From: Nonomuraea helvata | Lineage (GTDB): Bacteria; Actinomycetota; Actinomycetes; Streptosporangiales; Streptosporangiaceae | Length of the DNA stretch: 64,000 nucleotides | Assembly: GCF_039535785.1 (NCBI RefSeq) | Contig: NZ_BAAAXV010000009.1 | Location: forward strand, 1,860,001-1,924,000 | Direction: 5' to 3' | Part shown: in pieces, positions 50,912 through 59,870 of the stretch | Numbering within the stretch: position 1 is the stretch's first letter | Layout: each line of letters starts with the position of its first letter | Position numbers and translations under genes: made by a program | The notes under the pieces: generated by a model | Told to the model about the DNA's origin: nothing | The model's database searches: none | The model's input: the letters and a program-made list of their open reading frames with translations, nothing else

Positions 50912-51095
50912 AGATCATCCGGAACATCCACCAGGGGAGCCACACCAGCAGCCCCCACATCCCGCACGTGAAGATCGTCAACATCAGGTGTCTCATGTGG
51001 CTCATGCCGGACAGGCCCCGCTCCTTGTGCACCGCGGTGACCTTGCGCGGCGGCTGCGGAGGTTGACCGTACGGCGGCGGGGGCTTACGGGCCAT
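50874..51095 (-). CDS. small cationic membrane protein
   Basis: 73 residues from ATG 51095 after CTGGAG. Proline-rich N-terminus, one hydrophobic span (LMLTIFTCGMWGLLVWLPWW) and a lysine/tyrosine-rich tail (FRRKKKTTYYYR). It overlaps the plus-strand gene at 50693 by 38 bases tail to tail. Similar proteins are common in actinobacteria and phages; function unknown. Confidence 0.6.
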   Translation of the reverse strand: MARKPPPPYGQPPQPPRKVTAVHKERGLSGMSHMRHLMLTIFTCGMWGLLVWLPWWMFRMIFRRKKKTTYYYR

Positions 51096-51120
51096 GAAAC
51101 ATCTCCAGGGAAACGAGTGA

Positions 51121-51239
51121 TCTTGACGCGGGTGAGACGCGTCAAGAACGTTCCCGGTTGACCGCCAGCGCGTGTCCGCATCCGGACATACCGATCTCCC
51201 GACGTGCCGCCCGTTGTCATGGGGCTGGACGGGCGGCAC
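51121..51239. terminator. two hairpins upstream of the lysis genes
   Basis: TCTTGACGCG/CGCGTCAAGA (51121-51147, 10 bp, 7-base loop) and GTGCCGCCCGT/ACGGGCGGCAC (51204-51239, 11 bp). Either may end the tail transcript or regulate lysis-gene expression; the first could also be an operator for the small minus-strand gene. Confidence 0.45.
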
Positions 51240-51272
51240 CCCTTTTCACCGTCTTGGCGACCAAGGAGTGCC

Positions 51273-51521
51273 ATGAGCGACGATGACAGGCTGTCCAAGA
51301 TCGACGCCAAGCTGGACGTGCTGATTGCCAAGCACGACGCCCAGGGCGCGACCGTCACCGACCACGAAACGCGGCTGCGAGTGGTCGAGCGCAACGCGGT
51401 CACGCGAACGGAGCTCGATCAGCGCTCCCGGCGGATCCAGGGCAACGTCACCATCATCATCGCCGTGGCCGCGGTCCTCGTGTCCCTCGTTTTCGGACTC
51501 ATCTCGGCACTAGGAGGCTGA
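51273..51521 (+). CDS. holin-like (XhlA-type) membrane protein
   Basis: 82 residues from ATG 51273 with AAGGAG upstream. A coiled-coil N-terminus (LDVLIAKHDAQGATVTDHET) is followed by one transmembrane helix (VTIIIAVAAVLVSLVFGLIS) at the C-terminus. This layout matches XhlA-type holin partners and the gene directly precedes the endolysin. Confidence 0.6.
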   Translation: MSDDDRLSKIDAKLDVLIAKHDAQGATVTDHETRLRVVERNAVTRTELDQRSRRIQGNVTIIIAVAAVLVSLVFGLISALGG

Positions 51522-51524
51522 CCA

Positions 51525-52283
51525 ATGCCGTGGCTTACCCAACTCGCTGATGTCGCCCGCCGTACCGGCTGCCCGGTCACAGAGGTACGCGGGTGGAAAA
51601 CCCGCGGCCACGGCCCACAGCCGGAGGTACAAGGCGTGGTCTGCCACCACACCGCGGGCCCGGCCGGTGGCGGCGACTACCCGTCGCTGCGGGTCGTTCG
51701 CTCCGGTCGCCCCGGGCTCAAGGGACCGCTCTCGCACATCGGGCTCGGCAGGAGTGGCCGCATCTACGTCATCGCCGCCGGCCGCTGCTGGCACAACGCC
51801 CCGTCCACGTCTCCGCTGCACGACAACTCCAGCTCGATCGGGATCGAGGCCGAAAACGACGGCAGCCAGCCCTGGCTCGCAGAGCAATTGGACGCCTACC
51901 ACCGGCTGTGCGCCGAACTGTGCAAGGAGTTCGGCCTGCCTGCGAGCAGGGTCAAGGGCCACAAAGAGGTCAACCGGCAGAAACCTGACCCACACCACAT
52001 CGCCATGGACGACTTCCGCAGCGCCGTCGCTCGACTGATCAAGGCCGACCAGGACGGTGACGGCTGGCCGGGCAGGCTCCTCCGTTACCCGCCGGTCACC
52101 CGTGGCGAAGACGTACGAGACTGGCAGCAGGCTGCCGCACGGCTCGGCTATGAGCTCGACATCGACGGCGCCTACGGCTCGGCCTCGCGCGCGGTGTGCC
52201 GGAAGATCCAGCGCGACGCGGGCCTCGACGATGACGGCATTGTCGGGCGGCTCACCTGGGCCGCCACCTTCCATGCTCGATGA
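51525..52283 (+). CDS. endolysin: N-acetylmuramoyl-L-alanine amidase
   Basis: 252 residues from ATG 51525. Residues ~30-165 are an amidase-2 domain: VCHHTAG (zinc His41/42 region), GIEAENDG and GHKEVNRQKPDPHH (second zinc His plus catalytic Lys/Asp). Residues ~185-250 are a peptidoglycan-binding 1 repeat (VRDWQQAAARLGYELDIDGAYG). No signal peptide, so release needs a holin. It cleaves the amide bond of the peptide stem to lyse the host. Confidence 0.88.
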   Translation: MPWLTQLADVARRTGCPVTEVRGWKTRGHGPQPEVQGVVCHHTAGPAGGGDYPSLRVVRSGRPGLKGPLSHIGLGRSGRIYVIAAGRCWHNAPSTSPLHDNSSSIGIEAENDGSQPWLAEQLDAYHRLCAELCKEFGLPASRVKGHKEVNRQKPDPHHIAMDDFRSAVARLIKADQDGDGWPGRLLRYPPVTRGEDVRDWQQAAARLGYELDIDGAYGSASRAVCRKIQRDAGLDDDGIVGRLTWAATFHAR

Positions 52284-52377
52284 CCTGGCGCGGCTGTATC
52301 TGCTGCGCGCCTCCCATGCCCCCGGCCAGCCGTGTCCCCGTGGTTGGTCGGGCCGATCTCGCCTCGAGGAGAAAATC

Positions 52378-52644
52378 ATGCGTCTGAACTGGAAGATTCG
52401 CGAGCCGCTCCTGCTGCGTGGAGCCGTCGCCCTGCTGCTGATGGGCGCCGTACGTCTGTGTATCGCGCTCGGCGTCATCCCGCCGGAGTGGGCGCTGGAC
52501 GAGGCCCGCGTCGAGCAGCTGCTCGACGGCGCTGTTGTGGCGTGGGCGTGGTTCGCCGGCCGCCGCACCGTCACCCCCGTCGCCGCGCCCCGCGGCCGTG
52601 ACGGGCTGCCGCTCGTGCAGCTGACTGAACGGCCGCGTCAGTAG
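52378..52644 (+). CDS. putative holin
   Basis: 88 residues from ATG 52378 with GAGGAG upstream; the frame is open to an earlier ATG at 52273. Two hydrophobic segments (LLLRGAVALLLMGAVRLCIAL and LLDGAVVAWAWFAG) and a basic tail fit a phage holin placed just after the endolysin. Confidence 0.6.
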   Translation: MRLNWKIREPLLLRGAVALLLMGAVRLCIALGVIPPEWALDEARVEQLLDGAVVAWAWFAGRRTVTPVAAPRGRDGLPLVQLTERPRQ

Positions 52645-52677
52645 GCGCGGCGCGTTCACCTACTCCTGCGTACGCCG

Positions 52678-52712
52678 GTCGCCTCCACCCGCCACGTGCG
52701 GGTGGAGGCGAC
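52678..52712 (+). terminator. late-operon terminator, perfect 15-bp stem
   Basis: GTCGCCTCCACCCGC and GCGGGTGGAGGCGAC pair perfectly around loop CACGT and are followed by TTTGTC. It marks the end of the late transcript. Confidence 0.8.
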
Positions 52713-52779
52713 TTTGTCATGTCTAAGAGGGTGCTTTCGAACCTCCGATGGGGTCGGGCTGCAGCCGGACCGCCAGGGC

Positions 52780-53730
52780 TCAGCCCAGCGCGTCCATCAG
52801 GGCGGTGACATAGGCGTCCAGCCGCTCCTCCACGGCACGCGTCGTCAACTCTGCCCTTCCTGCCTCCCTCCATGGCTGCGACACCACCTGCACCTCTTCT
52901 GAAGCCGCCAGCGCGTCCCGCACCTGCCAGTACAGCCGCTCGCTCGTGGCCGCGGCCAGCACCCCGCCGGCTTCCTCATACGCCTCAGCGAACCGCAGAC
53001 CCCACGCCGGGCCGTGCAGCAGGGCGAGATTGGTGGAGCAGTGCGCGACATCGAGGTCTGCCGGGCCCCAGGAGGTCGCGGCCCAGTCGACGACGCCGGT
53101 GATCCGGGCACCTGCCGGGCTTGGGGGCGACATGTCGAACAGCACGTTGCCGGGTTGGAAGTCCCGGTGCAGGAATCGTCCTTCATAGGGCGGCGCGGGC
53201 TTGCGGATCACGTCGATCGCCGCGGCCCATGCCGCCGCGTCGGCGCCCTTCGGAACCACGACGGTGTCGGCGGTCGTCAGCGTCACATACTTCCGGGGCC
53301 GCTCGGCGGGCCGCAGCGCATGGATCGCTGCGAGTTGACGGGCCAGCAGAGGGACGCGTGTCTCCAATCCCTCATCGTCGAGGACCGTTCGGCCCGCCAG
53401 ATGTGTCATGAGGAGCGAGGGATACTCGCAATGCGCGGCGGTCGGATCAACCGCGACCAGTCCAGGAGCCGGCACGTCGGTCCCCGTGAGCAGGGTCAGG
53501 GCGCCGGCCTCCCTGTTCAGCCAGTCCTCGGCGTACTCCATGTTGACTAAGGTCCGCAGCACCAGGTCACGGGTGCCTCCGTGCCGCGTGCCGATGGTCA
53601 GCCTCCGCATCTCGGCATTGATGCCTCCGTGCAGCGCCTCGGTTTCGACTATCCGTTCGCCGACCTCCAGATGCCGGCTCACCCAAGCCAATGTCAACGG
53701 TCGGACAGCCGCCTCGTCGTGGTTGATCAT
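52780..53730 (-). CDS. APH-family phosphotransferase
   Basis: 316 residues. The aminoglycoside-phosphotransferase/kinase fold is shown by FLHRDFQPGNVLFD (catalytic loop, about 188-201) and ITGVVDWAATSWG (metal Asp). The N-lobe precedes it. Members phosphorylate small molecules such as aminoglycosides or fructosamines; the substrate here cannot be told. It lies outside the late operon on the reverse strand and may be a lysogenic-conversion gene or chromosomal. Confidence 0.75.
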   Translation of the reverse strand: MINHDEAAVRPLTLAWVSRHLEVGERIVETEALHGGINAEMRRLTIGTRHGGTRDLVLRTLVNMEYAEDWLNREAGALTLLTGTDVPAPGLVAVDPTAAHCEYPSLLMTHLAGRTVLDDEGLETRVPLLARQLAAIHALRPAERPRKYVTLTTADTVVVPKGADAAAWAAAIDVIRKPAPPYEGRFLHRDFQPGNVLFDMSPPSPAGARITGVVDWAATSWGPADLDVAHCSTNLALLHGPAWGLRFAEAYEEAGGVLAAATSERLYWQVRDALAASEEVQVVSQPWREAGRAELTTRAVEERLDAYVTALMDALG

Positions 53731-53818
53731 CGTGCCATCTCACCATCCCGACGGCTGCACACGCCAAGGCTTTGTCGATCAGTGCGTGAGCGCCGCTCAA
53801 TGAGGTGCCAGCTCGCCG

Positions 53819-54334
53819 TCAGGTGCGGTAGCGGCGGGCGGCGGTGTCGGGGCTGACATCCAGAACGGCCGCGTCCCACAGGTCGGGCAACACCGCCCGT
53901 CCGTCACCGGCACACCACCACACTGACCCAACCCTCAGCATGAACACCAGCGCTCTGAGGCCACGACTGCACTCGCCCCCGATCTCACCCATCCCGGAGG
54001 CAGACGAGCGCACTCGCGGCGTGCCGTGCGACCTATCTACGACGAGTTGCGGCGAGATGCTGGGGGCGATGCGGCCAAGCTGCCACCCCAGCACCGTGGC
54101 GCGCTGGACGAGCTCATCCACGTTGGGGCTGTGCTCGTCAGCGAGTACTTCCTGGACGGCCTCGCGGGCTTTCTCGACTTGGGCGAACTCTGTGATGACG
54201 CCGAGAGCTTCGACGCGGCTGACCCTTGTGAAGGCGCCGGAGAGCGGGTTTCGAAGGATGATGATGGCCGCGATGGCAACCGTCGGCCAAGCAAGCGCGT
54301 TGACCAGGGTGGCGGCGAACTCAAGAGCGGACAC
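53819..54334 (-). CDS. small membrane protein, possibly frameshifted
   Basis: 171 residues. The N-terminal ~75 residues (FAATLVNALAWPTVAIAAIIIL, then a charged helix VEALGVITEFAQVEKA) match the common actinobacterial one-helix protein found in phages. The C-terminal half (LGWQLGRIAPSISPQ onward) no longer looks like that family and ends in an HTH-like DVSPDTAARRYRT, suggesting a frameshift or fusion to a gene remnant. Confidence 0.5.
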   Translation of the reverse strand: MSALEFAATLVNALAWPTVAIAAIIILRNPLSGAFTRVSRVEALGVITEFAQVEKAREAVQEVLADEHSPNVDELVQRATVLGWQLGRIAPSISPQLVVDRSHGTPRVRSSASGMGEIGGECSRGLRALVFMLRVGSVWWCAGDGRAVLPDLWDAAVLDVSPDTAARRYRT

Positions 54335-54418
54335 ATGAAGGCTTCGCGTTGTGGACGTTGTGTGTTACCCCGATCACTGTCGATAACTGCCTCGGTGCGC
54401 CAGCACGACAAGATCATC

Positions 54419-54630
54419 TTGCTCCCCATTTGGGGGCATGGGCTGTCCGGAAGGGTCCGCGTCCGTCCGGGGGAGTCTGGATACGTCCGCCTCTACCAGG
54501 TAATGTGCGATCACCACAGGCCCAATGGGGTGGGCGGACGGGTTCAAATCCCACCACCACCGCCACTGTGAAGGGCCTCTGACCTGCGGGTCAGAGGCCC
54601 TTCGTCTGTCAAGATCATGGGCCATTTGTG
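54419..54630 (+). repeat. attachment-site repeat A (tRNA-Ser 3' end)
   Basis: 212 bases closely matching repeat B at 63191-63402 in the same orientation. Identical blocks include GCTCCCCATTTGGGGGCATG and GAGTCTGGATACGTCCGCC. At 54540-54566 the sequence gives the T-loop (TTCAAAT) and 3' end with CCA of a serine tRNA (acceptor strand CACCACC plus G), while the 5' half expected for pairing (GTGGG) is absent. This is an attR-type junction: element DNA on the left, tRNA 3' end on the right. Confidence 0.7.
54570..54603 (+). terminator. tRNA-type terminator in repeat A
   Basis: GAAGGGCCTCTGACC and GGTCAGAGGCCCTTC pair perfectly over 15 bp around loop TGCG. In repeat B the paired positions change together (T-A to C-G), keeping the stem, which supports function. 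Confidence 0.75.
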
Positions 54631-54649
54631 AACAGCCGCCGGTCGAGCT

Positions 54650-54871
54650 CTTGGGCGAGTGCTTTCCGTCAGGCTCTCGATGATCAGGCCGAGCAGGATG
54701 TAGTCGGTGTTGGAGTAGGCCCGGTAGCGGGAGCCGTCAGCGATCTTCCCGCCCTTGCCGTCGAGCAAGCGGGATCCGGCGGTTGACTGAGGTGAAGCCT
54801 GCGGGGGCGGCCACTCCCAGGATCAGCGTCGCGCACGCGAGCCCAGCCACGCCGGCTTTCGCACGATTCAT
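54650..54871 (-). pseudogene. broken serine hydrolase (R61-type) gene
   Basis: Reading down from ATG 54871 (AAGGACC upstream), a signal peptide (MNRAKAGVAGLACATLILGV) is followed within ~20 residues by a frame change and then RAYSNTDYILLGLIIESLT (about 54680-54735), the YxN motif of class-C beta-lactamase/DD-peptidase proteins. The SxxK region that should lie between, and everything after the YxN motif, are missing. It lies right beside repeat A, so integration or excision events probably destroyed it. Confidence 0.65.
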
Positions 54872-54969
54872 CTTGTGGGTCCTTTCGATGATTGAACGCA
54901 CGCGCAGGAGAGCTGCGGCGCAGTCCATGGCTCCCCGCGACGTGGGATATCGGATTCTGGTGAATGGGG

Positions 54970-56175
54970 TCAGGTCGCGGCGAGGGCTCCGGTGGGAGAG
55001 AGGCGGGCGGCGCGGATGGCCGGGTACAGGCCGGCGATCGCGCCGACCAGCAGCGTGGCCGCCACCCCGCCGACCATCGCCCACACGGGTACGACGGCGG
55101 GCCAGCTCTGGGTGCTCGCGTACAGGGCGGTCACGGCGGCGCCGGTCAGGACGCCGCCGAGGCCGCCGAGGGCGGACAGCACCAGGGACTCGGTCAGGAA
55201 CTGCAGTCGGATTTGGCCGCGGGTCGCGCCGAGGGAACGGCGGAGCCCGATCTCGGCGCGGCGTTCCAGGACCGAGATGACCATGGTGTTCGCCACGCCC
55301 ACCCCGCCCACCAGCAGGGCGACGCCGCCCAAGCCGAGCAGTAGCCCGGTGAAGGCGCGGTCGGTAGCCTGGCGGGCGGCCAGCGCGTCGGAGGGCCGGG
55401 AGACCTTGACCTCGTTGGGTGCCTGGGGGTTGGCGGTGGCGGCCAGCACTGCTCGTACCGCTTCGACGGCGGTGTCGGCGGTGCGGGTGTAGACGGTCGT
55501 GGGACGTTCGTCGAACCCCAAGTAGGAAGCCGCGGCCGGCCAGCCGATCAGCGCCGCGGCGTTCAGCTCGGGTGCCAGGGGCACCGGCCGGAGGATCCCG
55601 ACGACAGTGAACCACCTGCCTCCGAGGTACACCTGGAAGTTCTGACCGGCGTCGCCCATGCCGAGCCGCCGGGCCGCTGTGTCGCCCAGGACCACGGCCG
55701 GATAACGCGCGGTCGCGGCGTTGAGCCAGGCTCCCCGCGCGAGGGCTGCGCCCAAGGTCTGAGGCAGGTTCAGGTACGCGGCCTGGACCGAGATGCCGCC
55801 GCTCTGCGCCTGCGGGATGCGGTCGTTGCGGTAGACGTGGGCCCCGGCGACCGTGCCCACCGCGGCGACCTGCTCGACGGGGCCTATCCGGGAGATCATC
55901 TCGACGGCCTCGCGTGGCAGCGTGGCGTCCTCACCGAACAGCGTGTTGCCGGGAGAGACGGTGAGCAGGTTGGTGCCGAGCGCGTCCAGGGTGCGGTCCA
56001 GCTCGGCCCGGCTTGAGGAGGAGATGCCGACGACGGCGATCATCGCCGCGATGCCGATGGCGATGCCCAGAGCCGACAACACGGCCCGCAGCGGGCGGGT
56101 GCGCAACCCGGCCGCGCCCACACGCAGCACGTCGCGCGGATGCAGCCGGGCGGGGGACAGCTGGTCCGCGGGCAT
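54970..56175 (-). CDS. MacB-like ABC transporter permease
   Basis: 401 residues. An N-terminal helix (ALGIAIGIAAMIAVVGISS), a ~220-residue extracytoplasmic MacB_PCD domain, then three C-terminal helices with FtsX/MacB signature (ANTMVISVLERRAEIGLRRSLGATR). MacB-type permeases work mechanically with an ATPase and an HlyD-like adaptor, both encoded next, to export or act on cell-surface substrates. Abuts the ATPase gene without a gap. Confidence 0.88.
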   Translation of the reverse strand: MPADQLSPARLHPRDVLRVGAAGLRTRPLRAVLSALGIAIGIAAMIAVVGISSSSRAELDRTLDALGTNLLTVSPGNTLFGEDATLPREAVEMISRIGPVEQVAAVGTVAGAHVYRNDRIPQAQSGGISVQAAYLNLPQTLGAALARGAWLNAATARYPAVVLGDTAARRLGMGDAGQNFQVYLGGRWFTVVGILRPVPLAPELNAAALIGWPAAASYLGFDERPTTVYTRTADTAVEAVRAVLAATANPQAPNEVKVSRPSDALAARQATDRAFTGLLLGLGGVALLVGGVGVANTMVISVLERRAEIGLRRSLGATRGQIRLQFLTESLVLSALGGLGGVLTGAAVTALYASTQSWPAVVPVWAMVGGVAATLLVGAIAGLYPAIRAARLSPTGALAAT

Positions 56176-56835
56176 TCAGACCACCGCCCCGTCGCGCATG
56201 GCCACCTGGCGCGGCAGGCTCGCGGCGATCTCCCGGTCATGGGTGATGACCACGACCGTCGTGCCGGCGGCATGCAACTCGCGCAGCAGCGCCATCACGC
56301 CCGCCCCGCTGGCCGAGTCCAGGTTGCCGGTGGGCTCGTCGGCCAACAGCAGCCCCGGCTCGCCGGCCACCGCCCTGGCAATGGCGACCCGCTGCCGCTG
56401 CCCTCCCGACAGTTCGTGCGGCCGGTGGCCGAGTCGGTCGCCGAGCCCGACGCGGACCAGGACGTCCTTCGCCCGGCGCATGCGTTCCCGCTTCGGCATG
56501 CCGGTGTAGAGCAGGCCGTCGGCGACGTTGTCCAGGGCAGGCAGGCCGGGCGCGAGGTGGAACTGCTGGAAGACGAAGCCGATCCGGCGGGCGCGCAGCG
56601 CCGACAGCCGGCGGTCCGGCAGCGTGGCCACGTCGTGGCCGTCGATACGGACTGTACCGGTGGTGGGCCGGTCCAGCGTGCCGATCAGGTTCAGCATGGT
56701 CGACTTGCCGGAGCCGGACGGGCCCACGATGGCGACCATCTCGCCGTGCCCGATCGACAGGGTGACGCCGCCCAGGGCCGTCACGCCCCCGGGGTAGGTC
56801 TTGGTCACCTCGTGGAGGTCGACCATGGCGTTCAT
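56176..56835 (-). CDS. ABC transporter ATPase (MacB/LolD type)
   Basis: 219 residues: Walker [10 protein letters not shown] (about 36-44), Q-loop [12 protein letters not shown], signature [12 protein letters not shown], Walker [13 protein letters not shown], switch His in VVVITHD. ATGA overlap with the adaptor gene upstream on this strand. Partner of the permease above. Confidence 0.92.
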   Translation of the reverse strand: MNAMVDLHEVTKTYPGGVTALGGVTLSIGHGEMVAIVGPSGSGKSTMLNLIGTLDRPTTGTVRIDGHDVATLPDRRLSALRARRIGFVFQQFHLAPGLPALDNVADGLLYTGMPKRERMRRAKDVLVRVGLGDRLGHRPHELSGGQRQRVAIARAVAGEPGLLLADEPTGNLDSASGAGVMALLRELHAAGTTVVVITHDREIAASLPRQVAMRDGAVV

Positions 56836-57893
56836 GACGGCATCCCCACGGTCATGCCCTCGCGCAGGCCGTCACCCGTCACTTCGACCCGGCCGCCGGC
56901 GAACAGGCCGGTACGCACCGGGACGATACGGCTGGCCGTGCCGTACACCGTTTGGACGCCGTAGCCGCCCTCGGCGAGGGCGAGGAGCGCCGTCACCGGG
57001 ACGGTCAGGACGTTCTTGCGGCTGGAGGCGGTGAAGGCGACGTCCACAGACGCCTGGTCGAACGCGGTTTTGTTGCCGCTGATCGCGATCGTGACCTCGA
57101 TTTTCGTCTCCGGGTCCGCGGTCTCGCCGCCGCTGCCGTCGCCGGTGTCGATGACGACTTGGGTCTTGGTGATCTTGCCCTTGATGGTCTTGCCGTCGGG
57201 CAGTTCGACGCCTACCGCGGCGCCCTTTGAGGCCAACTGCTGCTCGGACACCTCCAGCTCCACGGTGACCACCCGCGTGGTGCCCGTGACGGACAGCACC
57301 TTCGTTCCCGGCTGGAGGGCGTCGCCGGTGGCGGCCTCGTGGGCGTCCACCCGGACCGGTCCAGCCGCGTACACGACCCGGCCGAGCTCCACCGTGCCCG
57401 TCTCCGGCAGGCCGAGGTCCTCCTGCCAGTCCCGCACCGCTGTGGCGGTCTGGGAGGAGTAGGAGTCGTCCACGGTGAATCCGTCGTAGCCGAGCGCGCG
57501 CAGGTTGCGCTCGAACTGCTCGACGTCGGCGCCCTCGAGCCCGGGTGACAGCGCGCGGTAGGCGGGCAGCGAGCCGTACAGGAGTGTGACCGGCGTGTCG
57601 TCCACGCGGTAGACGGCCTTGCCGCGTTTGACCGTGGCGCCGACGGCCGGCATGCGGGTCAGGGTCCCGGTCAGCTTGCTGGACAGCACCGTGGCGGAGC
57701 CGTGGCCGAGCGTTCCCGTCTTGGTCTGGGTGTCCACAAGGGTCTCCCGGGAGACCTGCGCGGTGGCCGGGGGCAGGCCGCCCGCCGCCGACCGCTGGGG
57801 TGCGGCTGCCATGCCGCCGTGGATCCAGAGCCAGGCCGCGGCGGCGAGCACCGCCGCGGCCAGGATCCCGGACGCCCATCTGGTGCGGGTCAC
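56832..57893 (-). CDS. HlyD-family periplasmic-adaptor-like protein
   Basis: 353 residues from GTG 57893. One N-terminal helix ([17 protein letters not shown]), a short hairpin/lipoyl-type region ([21 protein letters not shown]), a peptidoglycan-binding 1 insert ([20 protein letters not shown]) and a beta-barrel ending ([20 protein letters not shown]). Gram-positive MacB systems carry such adaptors. It overlaps its neighbours by ATGA and GTGA. Confidence 0.85.
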   Translation of the reverse strand: MTRTRWASGILAAAVLAAAAWLWIHGGMAAAPQRSAAGGLPPATAQVSRETLVDTQTKTGTLGHGSATVLSSKLTGTLTRMPAVGATVKRGKAVYRVDDTPVTLLYGSLPAYRALSPGLEGADVEQFERNLRALGYDGFTVDDSYSSQTATAVRDWQEDLGLPETGTVELGRVVYAAGPVRVDAHEAATGDALQPGTKVLSVTGTTRVVTVELEVSEQQLASKGAAVGVELPDGKTIKGKITKTQVVIDTGDGSGGETADPETKIEVTIAISGNKTAFDQASVDVAFTASSRKNVLTVPVTALLALAEGGYGVQTVYGTASRIVPVRTGLFAGGRVEVTGDGLREGMTVGMPS

Positions 57894-58432
57894 CCACCGC
57901 TCCAGGTCTGGGTCGGCGCGCCGGACGGCGCGGCCGGCCGGTACTTGGCGCAGGTCTGCCGGGCCGCCTGGACCTTGGGGTCGTTGGGATCCATGCCGAT
58001 CTCGGGGCCTATTTTGAAGCCGCCACTGGCGTCCGGGTCGGGGAACTTGGGCACGCCGTTGTCCCGCATGCACTGGGCGAACTTGCGTTGCTGCTCCACC
58101 TTCTGCGGGTCGGCCTGCTCAGGCTCGCCACCGTTGGGCAGATACTGCTTGCACTGTTCCATGGCCGCCTTCGCCTTCTGCGGGTCGGCCCCCTCCGGGA
58201 GCCTGACCTGGATCCTGCCGTCATCGCCCTGCGGGTCGGGCATGTCGACGCCGTGCTCGCGCATGCACTGCGCGAACTTCAGCCCGCCGTCCTCCCCTGA
58301 GGTGGTGCCGGCGGCATTCGCCGTGGCAGCTGGGCTGCCGGCGGAAGCGACCTGGGCGCCGGTCGACGCCTGCCCGCACGCGGTCAGGCCCGTGATCAGC
58401 AGGCCGAGCGCAATGACTGTCGTGATACGCAT
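57890..58432 (-). CDS. lipoprotein with duplicated FAQCMR motif
   Basis: 180 residues from ATG 58432. The signal peptide ends in lipobox LTAC (Cys19). Two repeats follow: KFAQCMREHGVDMPDP and KFAQCMRDNGVPKFPDP, each with a downstream Cys (EQCKQYLP, RQTCAKYRP), giving two probable disulfides. This family accompanies MacB-like ABC operons in actinobacteria; function unknown, possibly substrate or signal sensing. First gene of the reverse operon. Confidence 0.8.
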   Translation of the reverse strand: MRITTVIALGLLITGLTACGQASTGAQVASAGSPAATANAAGTTSGEDGGLKFAQCMREHGVDMPDPQGDDGRIQVRLPEGADPQKAKAAMEQCKQYLPNGGEPEQADPQKVEQQRKFAQCMRDNGVPKFPDPDASGGFKIGPEIGMDPNDPKVQAARQTCAKYRPAAPSGAPTQTWSGG

Positions 58433-58447
58433 GAGACGTCCTTCTCT

Positions 58448-59860
58448 CTAGTCGGAGAGCACGGCGAGCGCCCTGGCCAGTACGGGATCGCGCCCCGTGG
58501 ACACGTCCTTCGCGGTCGTCCGCACGTAGTGGTGGGGCGGCGTGCCGCTGCGGTTGATGACCTCGTGGTTCGGCCCGAGGTGGTAGAGCGCGGGCAGGAG
58601 CAGGACGCTGTTGTCGTCCAGCGCGTACGCCCTGGCCGGTCCCGACACGATGCCCGCGGTTCGGGTGCCGACGAGCGTGCCCAGGTCGTGTGCCTTGACC
58701 GCGGAGGTGAAGTGGTCGCAGGCCGAGGCGCAGTCGCGGTCGGTGAGCACGGCCAGGGGCAGGTTCAGCAGAGGGACGGCGTCGTCGGTACGGCTGGCGG
58801 TACACGTGTCGCCGGCGTCGCACAGGTAGGCGGTGATCTTGTCGTGCGCGAACGCGCCCAGCAGCCGGTTGGCCTCTTCCGGGGAGCCGCCGCGGTTGCC
58901 GCGCACGTCGAGGACCACTGCCTTCGCCTTCCTCAGGCCGGCGATCGCCTGGAGCACGGCGTCGGCGGCTTTCGGTGCGAAGCCGGTCAGCTTGACGTAG
59001 GCGATGCCGTGGTCCAGGAGCTTGGCGGCGACGGTCTTGGAGGCGGACTCGTACAGGGTGGGCTTCAGCGTCACCGTCCAGGTCCGGCCCGTGGCCGGGC
59101 GGCGCAGCTTGAGCCTGACCGCGGAGGTCTGCGGGTACTGCGGGTAGAGCATGCTCACCACGCCCGGCGACAGAACGCCGCCGGCGAACGGCGTGTCACC
59201 GTTGACCGCCTCGATGACGTCACCGGGGCGCAGCCCGTGCTCGGCGGCCGCTCCGCCGAGCACGCCGCGGACGTACAGCGGAGGCAGTGCCTGTTGCGGC
59301 GCGCCGGTCATCAAGCCGCTGGAGGGGAAGGTGGTGATGCCCAGCCCGTACTCCTGGCCCGGCTGGTAGCCGGGCGGCAGTTCGGCGCGCTGCCACCTGG
59401 CGTGGTTGTCGCCCAGGGCACGGATCAGGCCGCTGAGGGTCGCCGTGGCCAGCGACTGCCGCAGCGCGGCATCGTCCGGCAGCAGACTGCTCACGCGCTG
59501 GTAGACGGCGCTGAAGGCGTCCCAGTCGCCCTCGCGGTCGCCCGTCAGCGCGGGCATCACCGCATCGGCCACATCCCGCCCGTTCCGGTTCAGCTCCTGG
59601 GCGAACGCGGCGAACGCCGCGACCAGCAGCTTGCGGCTGTCCAGGACCTTCCTGTCGTAGTAGTGGTCAAAGACGCACTGGTACGCCTGCTCGATGGTGG
59701 TGATCGTGGTGGCCTTCACCTGCGCGGGCTGGGAGGGGCCGGTTACGGCGGCACATGGCTCAGCCTGCGCCGGGACGTTCTGCGCGGCTCGCGCCGCCGT
59801 GCTCGACGTCAGGAGCAGGGCTCCGAGGGACACGGCGAGCAGCTGTTTGATCGTGGGCAA
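58448..59860 (-). CDS. secreted S41-family peptidase
   Basis: 470 residues from a TTG start at 59860 (GAGGA upstream). Signal peptide MPTIKQLLAVSLGALLLTSS with ARA cleavage. A helical N-domain, a PDZ-like domain (LRPGDVIEAVNGDTPFAGG) and the tail-specific-protease core: KAVVLDVRGNRGG, and TDRDCASACDHF with the nucleophile Ser position. Related to C-terminal-processing proteases; some homologues are actinomycete secreted hydrolases. Lies 15 bases before the lipoprotein gene. Confidence 0.82.
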   Translation of the reverse strand: MPTIKQLLAVSLGALLLTSSTAARAAQNVPAQAEPCAAVTGPSQPAQVKATTITTIEQAYQCVFDHYYDRKVLDSRKLLVAAFAAFAQELNRNGRDVADAVMPALTGDREGDWDAFSAVYQRVSSLLPDDAALRQSLATATLSGLIRALGDNHARWQRAELPPGYQPGQEYGLGITTFPSSGLMTGAPQQALPPLYVRGVLGGAAAEHGLRPGDVIEAVNGDTPFAGGVLSPGVVSMLYPQYPQTSAVRLKLRRPATGRTWTVTLKPTLYESASKTVAAKLLDHGIAYVKLTGFAPKAADAVLQAIAGLRKAKAVVLDVRGNRGGSPEEANRLLGAFAHDKITAYLCDAGDTCTASRTDDAVPLLNLPLAVLTDRDCASACDHFTSAVKAHDLGTLVGTRTAGIVSGPARAYALDDNSVLLLPALYHLGPNHEVINRSGTPPHHYVRTTAKDVSTGRDPVLARALAVLSD

Positions 59861-59870
59861 GGGGGTTTCC

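Larger units (their letters stand above)
1..54566. mobile_element. siphovirus-type prophage (left end outside window)
   Basis: The terminase small (17 kb) and large (30 kb) subunits, portal, prohead protease, capsid, tail tube, tape measure, tail tip, holin and endolysin appear in normal phage order on the plus strand. The right end is placed at the tRNA-Ser 3'-end-like sequence at 54540-54566, after which genes become chromosomal in character. The left attachment site, integrase and any master repressor are not in the window. The structural block looks complete, so the prophage could be functional, but this is inference. Confidence 0.85.

Noticed and set aside
54844-55615. Minus-strand frame upstream of the serine-hydrolase signal peptide
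   Set aside because: It overlaps the MacB-like permease gene in the same direction and has shadow composition; only the part from ATG 54871 resembles a real gene start.
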